Assembly: GCA_026129865.1 (NCBI GenBank)
Contig: JAHCHG010000004.1
Coordinates: 310,001 to 374,000, forward strand
DNA: 64,000 nt
Source of the DNA: Pyrinomonadaceae bacterium
Lineage (GTDB): Bacteria > Acidobacteriota > Blastocatellia > Pyrinomonadales > Pyrinomonadaceae
Direction: 5' to 3'
The translations under genes were made by a program, and so were the position numbers. Every line of letters starts with the position of its first letter. Within the stretch, counting starts at the first letter, position 1. The notes beneath the pieces are model-generated. The model worked only from the letters and a program-made list of their open reading frames with translations. It had not been told where the DNA came from and ran no database searches. This document shows positions 26,398-35,894 of the stretch, in pieces.

Positions 26398-27492
26398 TTA
26401 TAGCGGAAATCTGTAAAACAAATTTCCAAGTCCACCGGTCAAAGCTTTTATCAAACTGTTTGTAACCGCTTTCGTCCGATTTGTAGCAACAATGACAATG
26501 TCGTTCGGCTGCAAAAGCGGGTCGGGAATCTTTTTGTCGCGAATATCTTTTAAGCTGTAAACAAGTTCGGTTTTGACCGGACTGTCGGAGTTTTGCCGCT
26601 CGATCGTAACCTTATCGGTCTGTGCGTTCTTCTCAAACCCTTTCGCCATAGCAATGGCACGTGTAAGCGAAGTCGGTCCGCGAAGTTCGATCTTCGACGG
26701 TTCGACAACGTCGCCCACGACGTAGATCTCGTCGGCGCGTTTCACCGTAACGACATCGCCGGGTTCCATCCAGGGATTTTCACGACCCTCAAGAATATCG
26801 TCCAGATTAAAGCTTAAAAATTCGATCTTTGCGTCTTCGTCCAAAGCCGGGTCTTGCGATTCGGTGCAGCCCGCCAGATTTCCTATTCGCGCAACCTGAA
26901 CCTTCATTCCGGCATTTTCTACATCAAACCCGCCGGCTAAGGATAAGAGCTGAATTAACCTAACCTTTTTGTTTAGAAAAAAGCTGCCCGGTTTTTCGAC
27001 AGCGCCCATTACAGCGAACGGCTGCGAGCGCTGTTCGACCGCGCGAACGTTAACCTGCGGAGTTCGCAAATAGTTTTTGTATAGAGTTTCGATGGTATAT
27101 GCAAGTTCACGTTCTGTTTTACAGACCGCAGTTACCGGATTATCAATACGGAACAGACGGATCGTTCCGTCGGGGTTTACACTCAGAGTTTGAGAAAGTT
27201 CCGGATGCCGGTATACCTGAATATCAAGCGTGTCCTGAAAACCGATCCGGTAACGGTCGTCGCCGCGGTTGTCGTAAACAACCTGGTTAGATTCGATCGC
27301 TTTGATCTCCTTTAGAGTAGAAACCGAGACGCCGTCGTTTCCGGTTTCGGAAACGGCGGCTTCACCAGTCGTTGTTTCGGTTTTTTCCGTAGTTTTCGAC
27401 GAATCCGCAACCTGTGCAGACAATTCGCCTACGGCTAGATTTCCGCATAAAAATAACGCTCCAACACTCAATAAAATTCTATTTGTTCTCAT
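26398..27492 (-). CDS. Outer-membrane polysaccharide export protein (Wza-like, SLBB domains)
   Basis: A 364-residue exported protein. The N-terminal signal (ILLSVGALFLCGNLAVGELSA) is followed by a low-complexity linker, then the Poly_export domain with YRIGFQDTLDIQVYRHPELS (about 82-101) and VNPDGTIRLF, and two SLBB regions starting near VMGAVEKPGSF and VVGDVVEPSKI. Wza-type proteins form the outer-membrane exit channel for the polymer. It appears to be the first gene of the leftward polysaccharide locus; TTGGAG about 9 bases before the ATG is a fair ribosome site. A second, shorter-context copy is at 36379. Confidence 0.9.
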   Translation of the reverse strand: MRTNRILLSVGALFLCGNLAVGELSAQVADSSKTTEKTETTTGEAAVSETGNDGVSVSTLKEIKAIESNQVVYDNRGDDRYRIGFQDTLDIQVYRHPELSQTLSVNPDGTIRLFRIDNPVTAVCKTERELAYTIETLYKNYLRTPQVNVRAVEQRSQPFAVMGAVEKPGSFFLNKKVRLIQLLSLAGGFDVENAGMKVQVARIGNLAGCTESQDPALDEDAKIEFLSFNLDDILEGRENPWMEPGDVVTVKRADEIYVVGDVVEPSKIELRGPTSLTRAIAMAKGFEKNAQTDKVTIERQNSDSPVKTELVYSLKDIRDKKIPDPLLQPNDIVIVATNRTKAVTNSLIKALTGGLGNLFYRFPL

Positions 27493-27724
27493 AAAACCGG
27501 CTCCAACCTAAATTACAGTTTGAAAAATTTCGTAACCCTCAGATTCTATTCTGTTTGGAAAAGTTTATTTCTTTTTTGAAGATCTTTTTTACAAAACTAC
27601 TTTAAAGGGGGCATTTTAGCAAATGTATCGACGGATTAACACCCGCAAAAGAATCGTCTTTCCGGTTTTAAAAGCGCGACCACTTTAGGATAATATTCCT
27701 TTCCGTTCACATCTGCCAAATCTT

Positions 27725-30388
27725 ATGGAAAACGCTACTCCTATGCTTCGGCAATATTTGGAGATCAAAAAACAATATCCCGGAACCTTACTTTTCTTTC
27801 GGCTCGGCGATTTTTACGAATTGTTCAATGAAGATGCCGTTGTCGGCGCGCGCGAACTCGAAATTACGCTGACGGCAAGGCACAAGAAAAGTGAAAACCC
27901 GATTCCGATGTGCGGAGTGCCGCATCACGCTGCATCAAATTACATAAGCAAATTAGTCAAAAAGGGTTTTCGCGTCGCGATCTGTGAACAGACGGAAGAC
28001 GCGACGGCAGGAAAAAAATTAGTGCGGCGCGAAGTTGTCCGGGTGATAACGCCCGGCACGGCGATCGATCCGCAGCTTCTTGATTCTAAAGAAGCAGTTT
28101 ACCTTAGCTCGATCTGCGGAACAGGAGAGAAATTCGGGACAGCCTTTCTTGATCTTTCGACCGGCGAATTTTTTACAACACAGTTCGAAGGGCGGTCGGC
28201 TTTTTCTGACGTCATCAGTGAGATCGAGAGTTTTTCACCTCGCGAACTGCTGTTTCCTGAAAGTTTGCGGGCAGTGGTCGAAAATGCGTTTACAAAGCAT
28301 TCGGGACGCGATTCGGCTTTTAGCGAAGGAAATGCCGGTGCTCCGGCGTTGACGGCGCTCGAAGATCAAAGTTTTCATTTTGGCGATGCGGAGCGGAACT
28401 TAAAGCTCCAATTAAAGGTAAAAGAACTGACCGGCTTTGGCTTGGAGAACAAAACTGAGGCTGTCCGCGCCGCGGGCGCATGTCTCGCATACGCGCGCGA
28501 AACTCAGAAAATGTCTGTGGAGCATATTTCCGAGCTTAACTATTATGAAACCGCCGATCATATGGTTCTCGATCCGGTGACGCTGCGCAATTTAGAGATC
28601 GTTGAGTCTCGTGATCCATCTAAGTCGAACAAACGCAGTGTGTTGTCCATAATTGATGAAAGTGTTACCGGAATGGGATCGCGATTGCTCCGTCAATGGA
28701 TCGTGCGACCCTCTTTAAAACGGAGTGAGATTCAAACCCGTCAGTCGGCGGTTGCCGAACTTACCGACACGATCATGCGCGACAAGATCAGGCATCTTCT
28801 AAAAAATGTTTCCGATCTTGAGCGTTTGATCGGGCGATTGAATTTAGGAACTGCAACGCCGAGAGACTTTCTCGCGCTAAACGCTTCGCTGTCGCAGACG
28901 CCCGAAATCAACTTTGTGCTTTCGGACGCGAAAAGCCTTTTGCTGCAGGTGCTTGCGGAAAATATATTCGAACTTCCGGAGATCAGAAAATTGATCTCAG
29001 ATTCGATCGACGATGAACCGCCGGTCAATTTAGCTGACGGCGGCGTCATTCGAACCGGATTTAATGCCGAACTCGACGAACTGCGCGAACTTAGCAGATC
29101 GGCAAAACAGACCATTGCGAGTTTTGAGGCGAATGAACGCGAACGGACAGGGATCGGAAATCTCCGGATCAAATTCAATAATGTTTTCGGTTATTTTATA
29201 GAAGTTTCAAAAGGTAATGTTTCACGCGTTCCCGAAGACTATGAGCGGCGGCAAACCTTGACCAACGCCGAAAGGTACACGACGCCGCAGTTGAAAGAGT
29301 GGGAACATAAAGTTCTCGGAGCCGAAGAACGTATTAAAGAGATAGAAACAGATCTCTTTAAACAGGTAAGGAAAGAGATCGCTGCGGAAACGCAAAAACT
29401 GCAGTCAACCGCGCGCGCTTTGGCAGCGCTCGACTCGCTTGGAGCACTTGCCGAGGCGGCTGCGCTGCGAAATTTCACGGCACCGACGCTCCATGATGGG
29501 GACGAGATCGAAATAAAAGCAGGAAGACATCCGATAGTAGAGGCGTTCACCGATGAACCTTTTGTTCCCAACGATCTTAAATTAAATAACTCCACCGACC
29601 GCCTATTGATCATAACCGGTGCGAACATGTCGGGAAAATCAACGATCATGCGGCAGGTTGCGATAATTCAAATACTCGGGCAGATCGGCTCGTTCGTTCC
29701 CGCTTCATCTGCGAAACTTCCTGTTGTTGACCGCATTTGGACGCGCGTCGGCGCTTCCGACGACCTGTCGAGCGGGCGTTCGACCTTTATGGTTGAAATG
29801 ACGGAAACTGCAGCGATCCTACATAATGCATCGCCGCGAAGTCTGATCCTGCTCGACGAGATCGGTCGCGGCACGTCTACATTTGACGGGCTTTCGATCG
29901 CGTGGGCGGTCGCCGAGTATCTGCATAATTCTCCGGAACATTCGGCGAAAACTCTTTTTGCGACTCACTACCATGAATTGACCGAGCTTGCCGAAAAGCT
30001 TCCGGGAGCAAAGAATTATCAGGTTTTGGCGTCCGAGAAGGACGGCGATGTCGTTTTTCTGCACAAGCTTGAAAAGGGAAAAGCTTCAAAATCCTACGGC
30101 ATTGCGGTGGCGAAACTTGCGGGTTTGCCGCAGCGAACGATCTTGCGGGCGCGCGAAGTTCTCTCGAAGCTTGAACAATATGAACTCGCCGTTTTTAAGG
30201 ATGCCCAGATCGCGCCGAAGCATGACAACGCCGGTGCGGTGACGGAACAAAAGGAGATTCCGCAGTTTTCGCTTTTTTCTGCCGCGAATGAAAATGTAGT
30301 TGAAGAACTTCGTCAGGTCGACACTGACAACCTTTCTGCAGAGGAAGCGCTGGCGTTGTTAAAATCAATGCGTTCCCGAATTGTTTAA
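27725..30388 (+). CDS. mutS: DNA mismatch repair protein MutS
   Basis: An 887-residue full-length MutS. The N-terminal mismatch-binding domain has the FYE element in FRLGDFYELF (about 25-34). The ATPase has Walker A TGANMSGKST (about 633-642), Walker B LILLDEIGRGTST (about 708-720) and the ATHYHELT switch. It recognises mismatches and recruits MutL, which is not in the window. It is divergent from the polysaccharide locus across a 232-base gap; I see no strong promoter there, only TAGGATAAT about 30 bases before the ATG. Confidence 0.97.
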   Translation: MENATPMLRQYLEIKKQYPGTLLFFRLGDFYELFNEDAVVGARELEITLTARHKKSENPIPMCGVPHHAASNYISKLVKKGFRVAICEQTEDATAGKKLVRREVVRVITPGTAIDPQLLDSKEAVYLSSICGTGEKFGTAFLDLSTGEFFTTQFEGRSAFSDVISEIESFSPRELLFPESLRAVVENAFTKHSGRDSAFSEGNAGAPALTALEDQSFHFGDAERNLKLQLKVKELTGFGLENKTEAVRAAGACLAYARETQKMSVEHISELNYYETADHMVLDPVTLRNLEIVESRDPSKSNKRSVLSIIDESVTGMGSRLLRQWIVRPSLKRSEIQTRQSAVAELTDTIMRDKIRHLLKNVSDLERLIGRLNLGTATPRDFLALNASLSQTPEINFVLSDAKSLLLQVLAENIFELPEIRKLISDSIDDEPPVNLADGGVIRTGFNAELDELRELSRSAKQTIASFEANERERTGIGNLRIKFNNVFGYFIEVSKGNVSRVPEDYERRQTLTNAERYTTPQLKEWEHKVLGAEERIKEIETDLFKQVRKEIAAETQKLQSTARALAALDSLGALAEAAALRNFTAPTLHDGDEIEIKAGRHPIVEAFTDEPFVPNDLKLNNSTDRLLIITGANMSGKSTIMRQVAIIQILGQIGSFVPASSAKLPVVDRIWTRVGASDDLSSGRSTFMVEMTETAAILHNASPRSLILLDEIGRGTSTFDGLSIAWAVAEYLHNSPEHSAKTLFATHYHELTELAEKLPGAKNYQVLASEKDGDVVFLHKLEKGKASKSYGIAVAKLAGLPQRTILRAREVLSKLEQYELAVFKDAQIAPKHDNAGAVTEQKEIPQFSLFSAANENVVEELRQVDTDNLSAEEALALLKSMRSRIV

Positions 30389-30396
30389 GTTTTAAA

Positions 30397-30427
30397 TGAG
30401 CTGTCTGCAAGGCGACAATTGAACAAA
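30397..30427 (+). repeat. Interspersed palindromic repeat, copy C
   Basis: TGAGCTGTCTGCAAGGCGAC followed by AATTGAACAAA: shares TGTCTGCANNNCGACA with copies A and B. It lies in the 87-base gap between mutS and nagZ. The arms are less perfect here. Confidence 0.5.
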
Positions 30428-30475
30428 TACTTTAAGAAATATCAAATTATTTGAAGTAGAAAAGCATATTTTCTT

Positions 30476-31600
30476 ATGAATTTAAATGAAGTTTTATCGC
30501 AGCCGATAGAAAAAAAGATCGGGCAAATGTTTTTCATCGGGATTTCCGGTACGGAGATCGACTCGGGAGTTGGAGATCTTTTGTCAGATATCGAACCGGG
30601 CGGCATCTGTTTTTTTTCAAGAAATGTTCGCTCCGCCGGGCAGGTGCGGAAATTTACCGACGATTTGCGCTCGCGTGCTCAAATTGAACCGCTGCTCAGC
30701 ATCGATCAGGAAGGGGGACTGGTCGATCGTTTGCGGCGAATTTCAACGCCGATGCCGGCGGCGAGCGCGATAAATGACCCGTCAAATGCTGCGGTTCTGG
30801 CGGAACTTACCGCAGAGATTCTGCGAATCTTGGGATTTAACATGAATTTTGCTCCCGTCGTTGACGTTGTCAATGAAGAGCGGTCGAAGTATTCAAACGG
30901 CGCGCTTAATTCCAGAGCGTTTGGAAGATCGAAAGAAGATGTCGTTTTGTTAGCAGGAAAATATCTCGAAACTCTTCAGAACGGCGGAGTCGCGGGATGC
31001 TTAAAGCATTTTCCGGGACTCGGCGGCGCCAAGAAAGACGCTCATGACGAACTTCCCTTTATTGAGATCACAGAACAGGAATTCGATGAAACGGATCTTT
31101 TTCCATACAAAGTACTGTTTGATAAACAGAAGATCCAGGCTGTTATGGCTGCCCACGCCTGTTTTCCGGGAAGTCATTTGCAAGAAACCGGTCAAGATGG
31201 CAAACTTTTACCGTCTTCATTGAGTTTTAACTTTGTTACTACTTTGCTCCGCGAGAAATTGAATTTTGAAGGTCTGGCGATTACGGACGACCTGGAAATG
31301 GGTGCGATCGTCAACGATTACGGGATCGGAAAAGCGTCCGTAATGGCGGTGAAAGCCGGACATGATCTGCTCGCCATTTGCGCAAACGAATCGGCGGTTC
31401 GCGAAGGATTTTCAGCCGTTTTTAATGCCGTACAGAGCGGCGAGATCCCGGAATCACGAATCGACGCTTCGCTTCGGCGAATTGTTAAAGTAAAATCTCA
31501 ACTGAAGAAACCATTGCCTTTTGATTCCGCGCGATTAACAGAACTCTCCGAAAAGGTCGCGGAATTGAATAATCAACTTAAATATCAATACGGAGGATAG
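30476..31600 (+). CDS. nagZ: Beta-N-acetylhexosaminidase NagZ (GH3)
   Basis: A 374-residue glycoside hydrolase family 3 enzyme. KHFPGLGGAKKDAHDELP (about 176-193) is the NagZ loop with the Asp-His acid/base pair, and ITDDLEMGAI near 269-278 has the catalytic aspartate nucleophile. NagZ removes GlcNAc from GlcNAc-anhydroMurNAc peptides in the cytoplasm during cell-wall recycling. There is no signal peptide. The next gene encodes a peptide-type binding protein, and a MurU/AmgK-like pair further right suggests a working recycling route. The length is near the usual 340-380. Confidence 0.9.
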   Translation: MNLNEVLSQPIEKKIGQMFFIGISGTEIDSGVGDLLSDIEPGGICFFSRNVRSAGQVRKFTDDLRSRAQIEPLLSIDQEGGLVDRLRRISTPMPAASAINDPSNAAVLAELTAEILRILGFNMNFAPVVDVVNEERSKYSNGALNSRAFGRSKEDVVLLAGKYLETLQNGGVAGCLKHFPGLGGAKKDAHDELPFIEITEQEFDETDLFPYKVLFDKQKIQAVMAAHACFPGSHLQETGQDGKLLPSSLSFNFVTTLLREKLNFEGLAITDDLEMGAIVNDYGIGKASVMAVKAGHDLLAICANESAVREGFSAVFNAVQSGEIPESRIDASLRRIVKVKSQLKKPLPFDSARLTELSEKVAELNNQLKYQYGG

Positions 31601-31606
31601 TTTACT

Positions 31607-33154
31607 TTGCGCTATTTTTTAATCATCTTGCTGGCTTCGCTGACATTTTCACTTGCCTGCCGGTCTCAGAACAGCGAGATCGTTACGATCGGTCTTTCAG
31701 ATAAATTTGCGACTCTAAACTCGCTAACTACCAAGGAATCGGGTGCCGCAGGTGAACGCATCCGCAATCTAATGTTCAATTCACTCGTTAAGAAAAATGA
31801 GAAATTTGAATATGTTGGTGAGTTGGCTAAAGAGATCGTTGTTTCGGACGATCAAAAAACGATTACTTTTAATTTACTCGATAATGTGAAGTTTCATAAC
31901 GGCAAATTATTGACTTCCGCCGATGTTAAATACACTTTTGATCAACTAATGGCGAGCGATGGTTTCAAACGTGGAGCATTTGTCGAAACTATCGAAGGCA
32001 AAGTAGTGCCGTTGGTCGCTTCGATCGAAACGCCTAATCCACAGACTGCGGTTTTTAATTTGAGCCGATCCGGAATCAAGAACCAGGTTATGTCGAATCT
32101 TGTGCCCGTACCGATCATTCCTGAAGGAACGATCGAGCAGCAAAACGAAAAACCTGTCGGTTCGGGACCATTTAAGTTCGTGAGCTTCGATTCAGGACAG
32201 AGCATTACCGAATTTGAAGCTTTTCCCGATTATTGGGAAGGCGCGCCAAAAGTGGAAAAGATCCGTGTAAAAACTATTGTCGACGCAAATTCGATGCAGG
32301 CAGAACTTCAAAGCGGCGGCGTAGACCTGGCACCGCTTCCGACAAATTTGGCTCCCGATTCGATAAAATCGCTTGGAGCTAACCCCAACTTAAAGGTGGA
32401 ACAGTTCCCCGGATCAAACATTCAATATCTTCAGTTTAATACCGCGAACGCTCCGCTAGATAAGGTAAAACTTCGCCAGGCTGTCGCTTACGCCATCAAC
32501 CGCGAAGAAATAATCAACAAATTGCTCTCCGGACAGGCAACTATTGCACATTCAATTTTGCCTGCGGAATCGTGGGCTTATTATGCTCCGGTCAAATATT
32601 CCTACGATCTTGAGAAAGCTAAACAACTCGTTAAAGAGTCCGGTTATAACAATGAATTGTTAAAATTCAAATTCAATGCCGGCAGCGCTGCGACCAGTCA
32701 GTATGCTCAGGTTATTCAAAATTCGTTGAAAGAGGTCGGGTTAAACGTCGAGATCGAGACGTTGGAGATCGGAACATTGCGCGAACAGTTGGCAAAAGGT
32801 CAATTTCAAATGAATACGGGAATTTGGATCGGAGGAAATCAAGATCCGATATTTTTGAAAGATCTTTTTGCGACGGGCGCAATTCCCGGTGAAAAGATAA
32901 AATGCTGCAACCGGTCGCGTTACAGTAATCCCGAGTTCGACAAAATCATCGAACAGGCGCTCAACGCACAATCTCAGGAAGAAGCAAAAACTTATTATTT
33001 TAAGGCGCAGGAAATAGTTGCGAACGATGTTCCGATGCTTCCGCTTTGGTACCCGGCAAATATCGTTATCTCAAACAAAAGAATTGGCAATATTAAGATC
33101 GGCGCGAGCGGAGAATGGAATTTTGTAAAAGACATAACGCTTGAAAAGAAATAA
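31607..33154 (+). CDS. ABC transporter substrate-binding protein, family 5 (peptide type)
   Basis: A 515-residue exported solute-binding protein. It starts with TTG; GGAGGA 10 bases upstream, inside the end of nagZ, fixes that start and suggests coupling. The leader ILLASLTFSLAC ends in Cys, so lipid attachment is possible though the lipobox is not ideal. FHNGKLLTSADVKYTFDQL, PVGSGPFKF, LRQAVAYAINREEI are signatures of the OppA/DppA family. No permease or ATPase gene is adjacent. Together with nagZ it might bind murein peptides (inference). Confidence 0.88.
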   Translation: MRYFLIILLASLTFSLACRSQNSEIVTIGLSDKFATLNSLTTKESGAAGERIRNLMFNSLVKKNEKFEYVGELAKEIVVSDDQKTITFNLLDNVKFHNGKLLTSADVKYTFDQLMASDGFKRGAFVETIEGKVVPLVASIETPNPQTAVFNLSRSGIKNQVMSNLVPVPIIPEGTIEQQNEKPVGSGPFKFVSFDSGQSITEFEAFPDYWEGAPKVEKIRVKTIVDANSMQAELQSGGVDLAPLPTNLAPDSIKSLGANPNLKVEQFPGSNIQYLQFNTANAPLDKVKLRQAVAYAINREEIINKLLSGQATIAHSILPAESWAYYAPVKYSYDLEKAKQLVKESGYNNELLKFKFNAGSAATSQYAQVIQNSLKEVGLNVEIETLEIGTLREQLAKGQFQMNTGIWIGGNQDPIFLKDLFATGAIPGEKIKCCNRSRYSNPEFDKIIEQALNAQSQEEAKTYYFKAQEIVANDVPMLPLWYPANIVISNKRIGNIKIGASGEWNFVKDITLEKK

Positions 33155-33179
33155 TTTAGCGGATTTTCTTCGCATTCGC

Positions 33180-33207
33180 TTGACAAAAAAACGTCAATTA
33201 GTAGAAT
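33180..33207 (+). promoter_or_regulatory. Sigma-70-type promoter for tRNA-Gly
   Basis: TTGACA (33180-33185) and TAGAAT (33202-33207) with a 16-base spacer, 15 bases before the first tRNA base. Near-consensus and placed as expected for a stable-RNA promoter. Confidence 0.75.
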
Positions 33208-33222
33208 CGTTATTTGCAGTCT

Positions 33223-33297
33223 GCGGGAGTAGCTCAGTGGTAGAGCGCGACCTTGCCAAGGTCGAAGTCGCGAGTTCAAATCTCGTCTCCCGCTCCA
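33223..33297 (+). tRNA. tRNA-Gly (GCC)
   Basis: Acceptor arms GCGGGAG and CTCCCGC pair fully; the anticodon arm is CGACC-TTGCCAA-GGTCG, giving anticodon GCC. The T arm has GTTCAAATC. The 3' CCA is encoded (33295-33297). Confidence 0.96.
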
Positions 33298-33393
33298 AAG
33301 TTTTCAAAAGCGGCGCGTTTGGAACATACCGAATTCGTCGCTTTCCTCGATTTTAGGATGTCTGAGATTCGATCGACGATCCAAGATCGATTC

Positions 33394-33468
<75 letters not shown>

Positions 33469-33569
33469 ATCTTCCTTCTAAACAAAATTCTTTCTATTTT
33501 CCCGCTCTTCGTTTATTATCGAAAAGGCTGTTTTATTTTCTTGCCTCGTTATTCCCAACTTCAAATTTT

Positions 33570-34457
33570 ATGCTTCAAACGACCTTTGAATCTGTCACAG
33601 GAATGCCGAATTTTGTTGGCTATATTTTCTTTTTTGTTATCGGATCTGCGATAGGAAGTTTTCTAAATGTTGTAATTCATCGCGTTCCGCGCGAAGAATC
33701 TATTGTTTTTCCAAATTCCGCATGCCCGAAATGTTCGGCTTCCATCAAAGCGTACGACAACGTACCGATCCTTGGCTGGCTTATGCTTCGCGGAAAATGC
33801 CGCAATTGTAAGGAACCGATTTCTTACCGGTACCCTGCGGTCGAATTATTTACGGGTTTGTTGTTTGTTTTGATCTTTTGGCAGATCGGTTTTAACCCGT
33901 TTCTGCCGGTTGTTTTGATATTCTGCGCTGTTGTCGTCTCACTGATCTTTATCGACGCGGAACATATGATCTTGCCGGATGTCATCAATTTTCCATTACT
34001 TTTTTTCGCTGTTCTCGTCCGAATTTCTTTTCCGCTTCTCGGTTACGCCGAATATTTCACTGATCTGAAAAAGTATCCGCTAACGGAGATCGGCGAAATG
34101 CCGGTCTGGTTGATTTCTTTGCTCGGTGCGCTGCTTGGCGGTTTGCTGGGCGGCGGCTCTCTTTGGCTTTTCGGGAAGATATGGAAAATTCTACGCGGAA
34201 TTGACGCTATGGGGTTTGGGGACGTAAAAATGATGTTCGCCGTCGGCGCACTGCTTGGACCGCAGCTTGTTTTGCTTTCGATCTTTTTAGGAGCTTTTAC
34301 CGGCGCATTTGCCGGGATTTTTGTGATCCTCGGGCAGAAAGAAAAAGACCTTCAGGCACAGATTCCGTTTGGTATCTTCCTTGGGATCGGTTCGATAATT
34401 GCGATCCTTTTCGGCGACCAGTTGATCGCCTGGTACCTCGGCAGATTCTCGATCTAA
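33570..34457 (+). CDS. pilD: Prepilin peptidase (type IV, A24 family)
   Basis: A 295-residue polytopic membrane protease/methylase. The N-terminal cytoplasmic domain has the two CxxC pairs CPKC and CRNC with YDNVPILGWLMLRGKC between, a zinc site. The catalytic aspartates are in FIDAEHMILPD and GFGDVKMMFA (the GxGD motif). It cleaves the leader of type IV prepilins or pseudopilins and methylates the new N-terminus. The frame is open upstream through the tRNA-Cys gene, so the start must be later; ATG 33570 gives a normal N-terminus and ATG 33603 is an alternative. No pilin genes are in the window. Confidence 0.92.
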   Translation: MLQTTFESVTGMPNFVGYIFFFVIGSAIGSFLNVVIHRVPREESIVFPNSACPKCSASIKAYDNVPILGWLMLRGKCRNCKEPISYRYPAVELFTGLLFVLIFWQIGFNPFLPVVLIFCAVVVSLIFIDAEHMILPDVINFPLLFFAVLVRISFPLLGYAEYFTDLKKYPLTEIGEMPVWLISLLGALLGGLLGGGSLWLFGKIWKILRGIDAMGFGDVKMMFAVGALLGPQLVLLSIFLGAFTGAFAGIFVILGQKEKDLQAQIPFGIFLGIGSIIAILFGDQLIAWYLGRFSI

Positions 34458-34750
34458 TACCGGTTAGTGGCTTTTTTTATCGCAATTGCCTCATCGACAC
34501 ATTCCTGCGAGCAAAACTTCTCTACGGAATTCAGCAATGCCGCATTTTCGAACGGCGTCCAAGTTCCGCAGGCGGCGCATTTTATCATTTCGAACGACCT
34601 TTCAGGTTTTCCAACATTTATTTTTGATTTAGTTGATGAGAGATCGTTTGAACGGAAAGCAACGATCAGTTCGTTGATCTGTCGCCGAAAACGCGTTGTC
34701 AGCCAGATAAGGACGACCGCCGAGATCAAAAATAACAGGACGAATTTCAT
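34454..34750 (-). CDS. Small membrane protein with C-terminal zinc-finger-like motif (PP0621-like)
   Basis: A 98-residue protein: one membrane helix (about residues 3-19) at the N-terminus, a short linker, then MIKCAACGTWTPFENAA and a second CxxxC in KFCSQEC, which looks like a four-cysteine zinc site. This layout resembles the PP0621 family, whose function is unknown. Its stop overlaps the stop of the convergent prepilin peptidase by 4 bases. It follows the TPR gene by 2 bases and is probably cotranscribed. Confidence 0.65.
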   Translation of the reverse strand: MKFVLLFLISAVVLIWLTTRFRRQINELIVAFRSNDLSSTKSKINVGKPERSFEMIKCAACGTWTPFENAALLNSVEKFCSQECVDEAIAIKKATNRY

Positions 34751-34752
34751 TG

Positions 34753-35490
34753 TTAATTTGTCGGGCGTGCTGCGGCGAGACGGCGTTTTAGTTCCGGAAG
34801 CTGGGCGTAGTTCGGATCGAGCGATTCGATCTTCGCGATGGCAGATTCCGCCTTATCAAACTCTTGTTTTCCGGTATAAACCTGCGCCAGAGCGCTGAGG
34901 GTTTTTTCGTGCTTCGGATCTTGTTTTATCGACTTTTCAAGTTCGATGAGCGCGCTGTCATAATCCGGCGGTTCGGAAAGAACAAAAGTAAGCGCGAGAT
35001 CGGTTCGGATTTCAGTATCGTCCGGTTTTAATTTTAACGCTTCGGTATAAATCGGACGGGATCGCAGAAAAACCTCGTTGTTTTCGGTGAGAAGCCCGGC
35101 GTCAAAATATGAATGTCCCAGCGCGACAATGCTTTCGTAATCTTTCGGATCGCTTTTGTAAACACGCTCAAGCAACCGTGATACTTCCAGCAAAAGTTTG
35201 CCGTCCTGACGCATTCCAGCGTACTTAAACAGCGCCATTCCCAGGTTTTTCTGAAATGAAATATCGGACGGATTCCGGTCCGCTTCAGCCAATCGAGCCT
35301 GAATCTCATCGTCCGTCAAAACCGCCTGCTCCTGTCGTGCCGCAGCCGGTTGAGAAGGAGAAACGGCAGTCGATCCTCCTTTCCGTAGTTTATCCAGCTC
35401 AGCCCGGTTCAGAAAATTTGCCAGCAAAAATCCGCCGGCAAAACTTAGGATAACCGAAGCGATCGAAATTGCTAAAAATTTTGGCTTCAT
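34753..35490 (-). CDS. Membrane-anchored TPR protein
   Basis: A 245-residue protein with one N-terminal membrane anchor (FLAISIASVILSFAGGFLLA), a linker, then several tetratricopeptide repeats from about residue 80 to 235, e.g. ESIVALGHSYFDAGL, TEIRTDLALTFVL, EKTLSALAQVYTGKQEF. This resembles NrfG/CcmH-type scaffold proteins, but no cytochrome assembly genes are nearby, so I only call it a TPR scaffold of the cell envelope. ATG 35490 is preferred to the TTG at 35508. Confidence 0.75.
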   Translation of the reverse strand: MKPKFLAISIASVILSFAGGFLLANFLNRAELDKLRKGGSTAVSPSQPAAARQEQAVLTDDEIQARLAEADRNPSDISFQKNLGMALFKYAGMRQDGKLLLEVSRLLERVYKSDPKDYESIVALGHSYFDAGLLTENNEVFLRSRPIYTEALKLKPDDTEIRTDLALTFVLSEPPDYDSALIELEKSIKQDPKHEKTLSALAQVYTGKQEFDKAESAIAKIESLDPNYAQLPELKRRLAAARPTN

Positions 35491-35575
35491 CCAGAAGATC
35501 AGTCTCAAAATGACTTCAGGATCGCAAATTCCGATCCTGAAAAAGTCGACATGCAGATATTAATGAATGCGGAAT

Positions 35576-35851
35576 CTATTTTTTTCCGCGTCCGTCATCA
35601 GGTGAAATAAATGGCAAATCTTCAGATCTGCGGCGCGGCAAGGGGTCGGTCGCGCGTCTGCGCGGAATAGTGTTGTTGTTGCGACGGTCAACGCTGCCGG
35701 CAGGTAAACCTTGTCCGTGAACGGCTTCGACCAAAATTCTTGTAATTTCCTGAGACAGCGTTCTGTGCTCCGCCGCAGCCCGGCGCCTCAAAGACTCTTT
35801 GAGTTCATTCGGCACGTAAGCGCCAATGAAAACGCCTTTTCGATTTGCCAT
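35576..35851 (-). CDS. Small ribbon-helix-helix-like protein with arginine-rich tail
   Basis: A 91-residue protein. VFIGAYVPNELKESLRRRAAAEHRTLSQEITRILVEAV fits the Arc/MetJ-type strand-helix-helix fold (strand near residues 6-11, then two helices), and the tail has three basic clusters (VDRRNNN, PRRRATD, PRRRSED). The start ATG 35851 has a strong ribosome site AAGGAGA 9-10 bases before; a longer frame to 35905 would run into rnpB. It could bind DNA, perhaps as an antitoxin-like regulator, but no toxin gene is beside it. It lies directly downstream of rnpB. Confidence 0.65.
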   Translation of the reverse strand: MANRKGVFIGAYVPNELKESLRRRAAAEHRTLSQEITRILVEAVHGQGLPAGSVDRRNNNTIPRRRATDPLPRRRSEDLPFISPDDGRGKK

Positions 35852-35894
35852 AAAATATGATTCTCCTTGAAAATCTCTAATTTCGTTTTTGATG

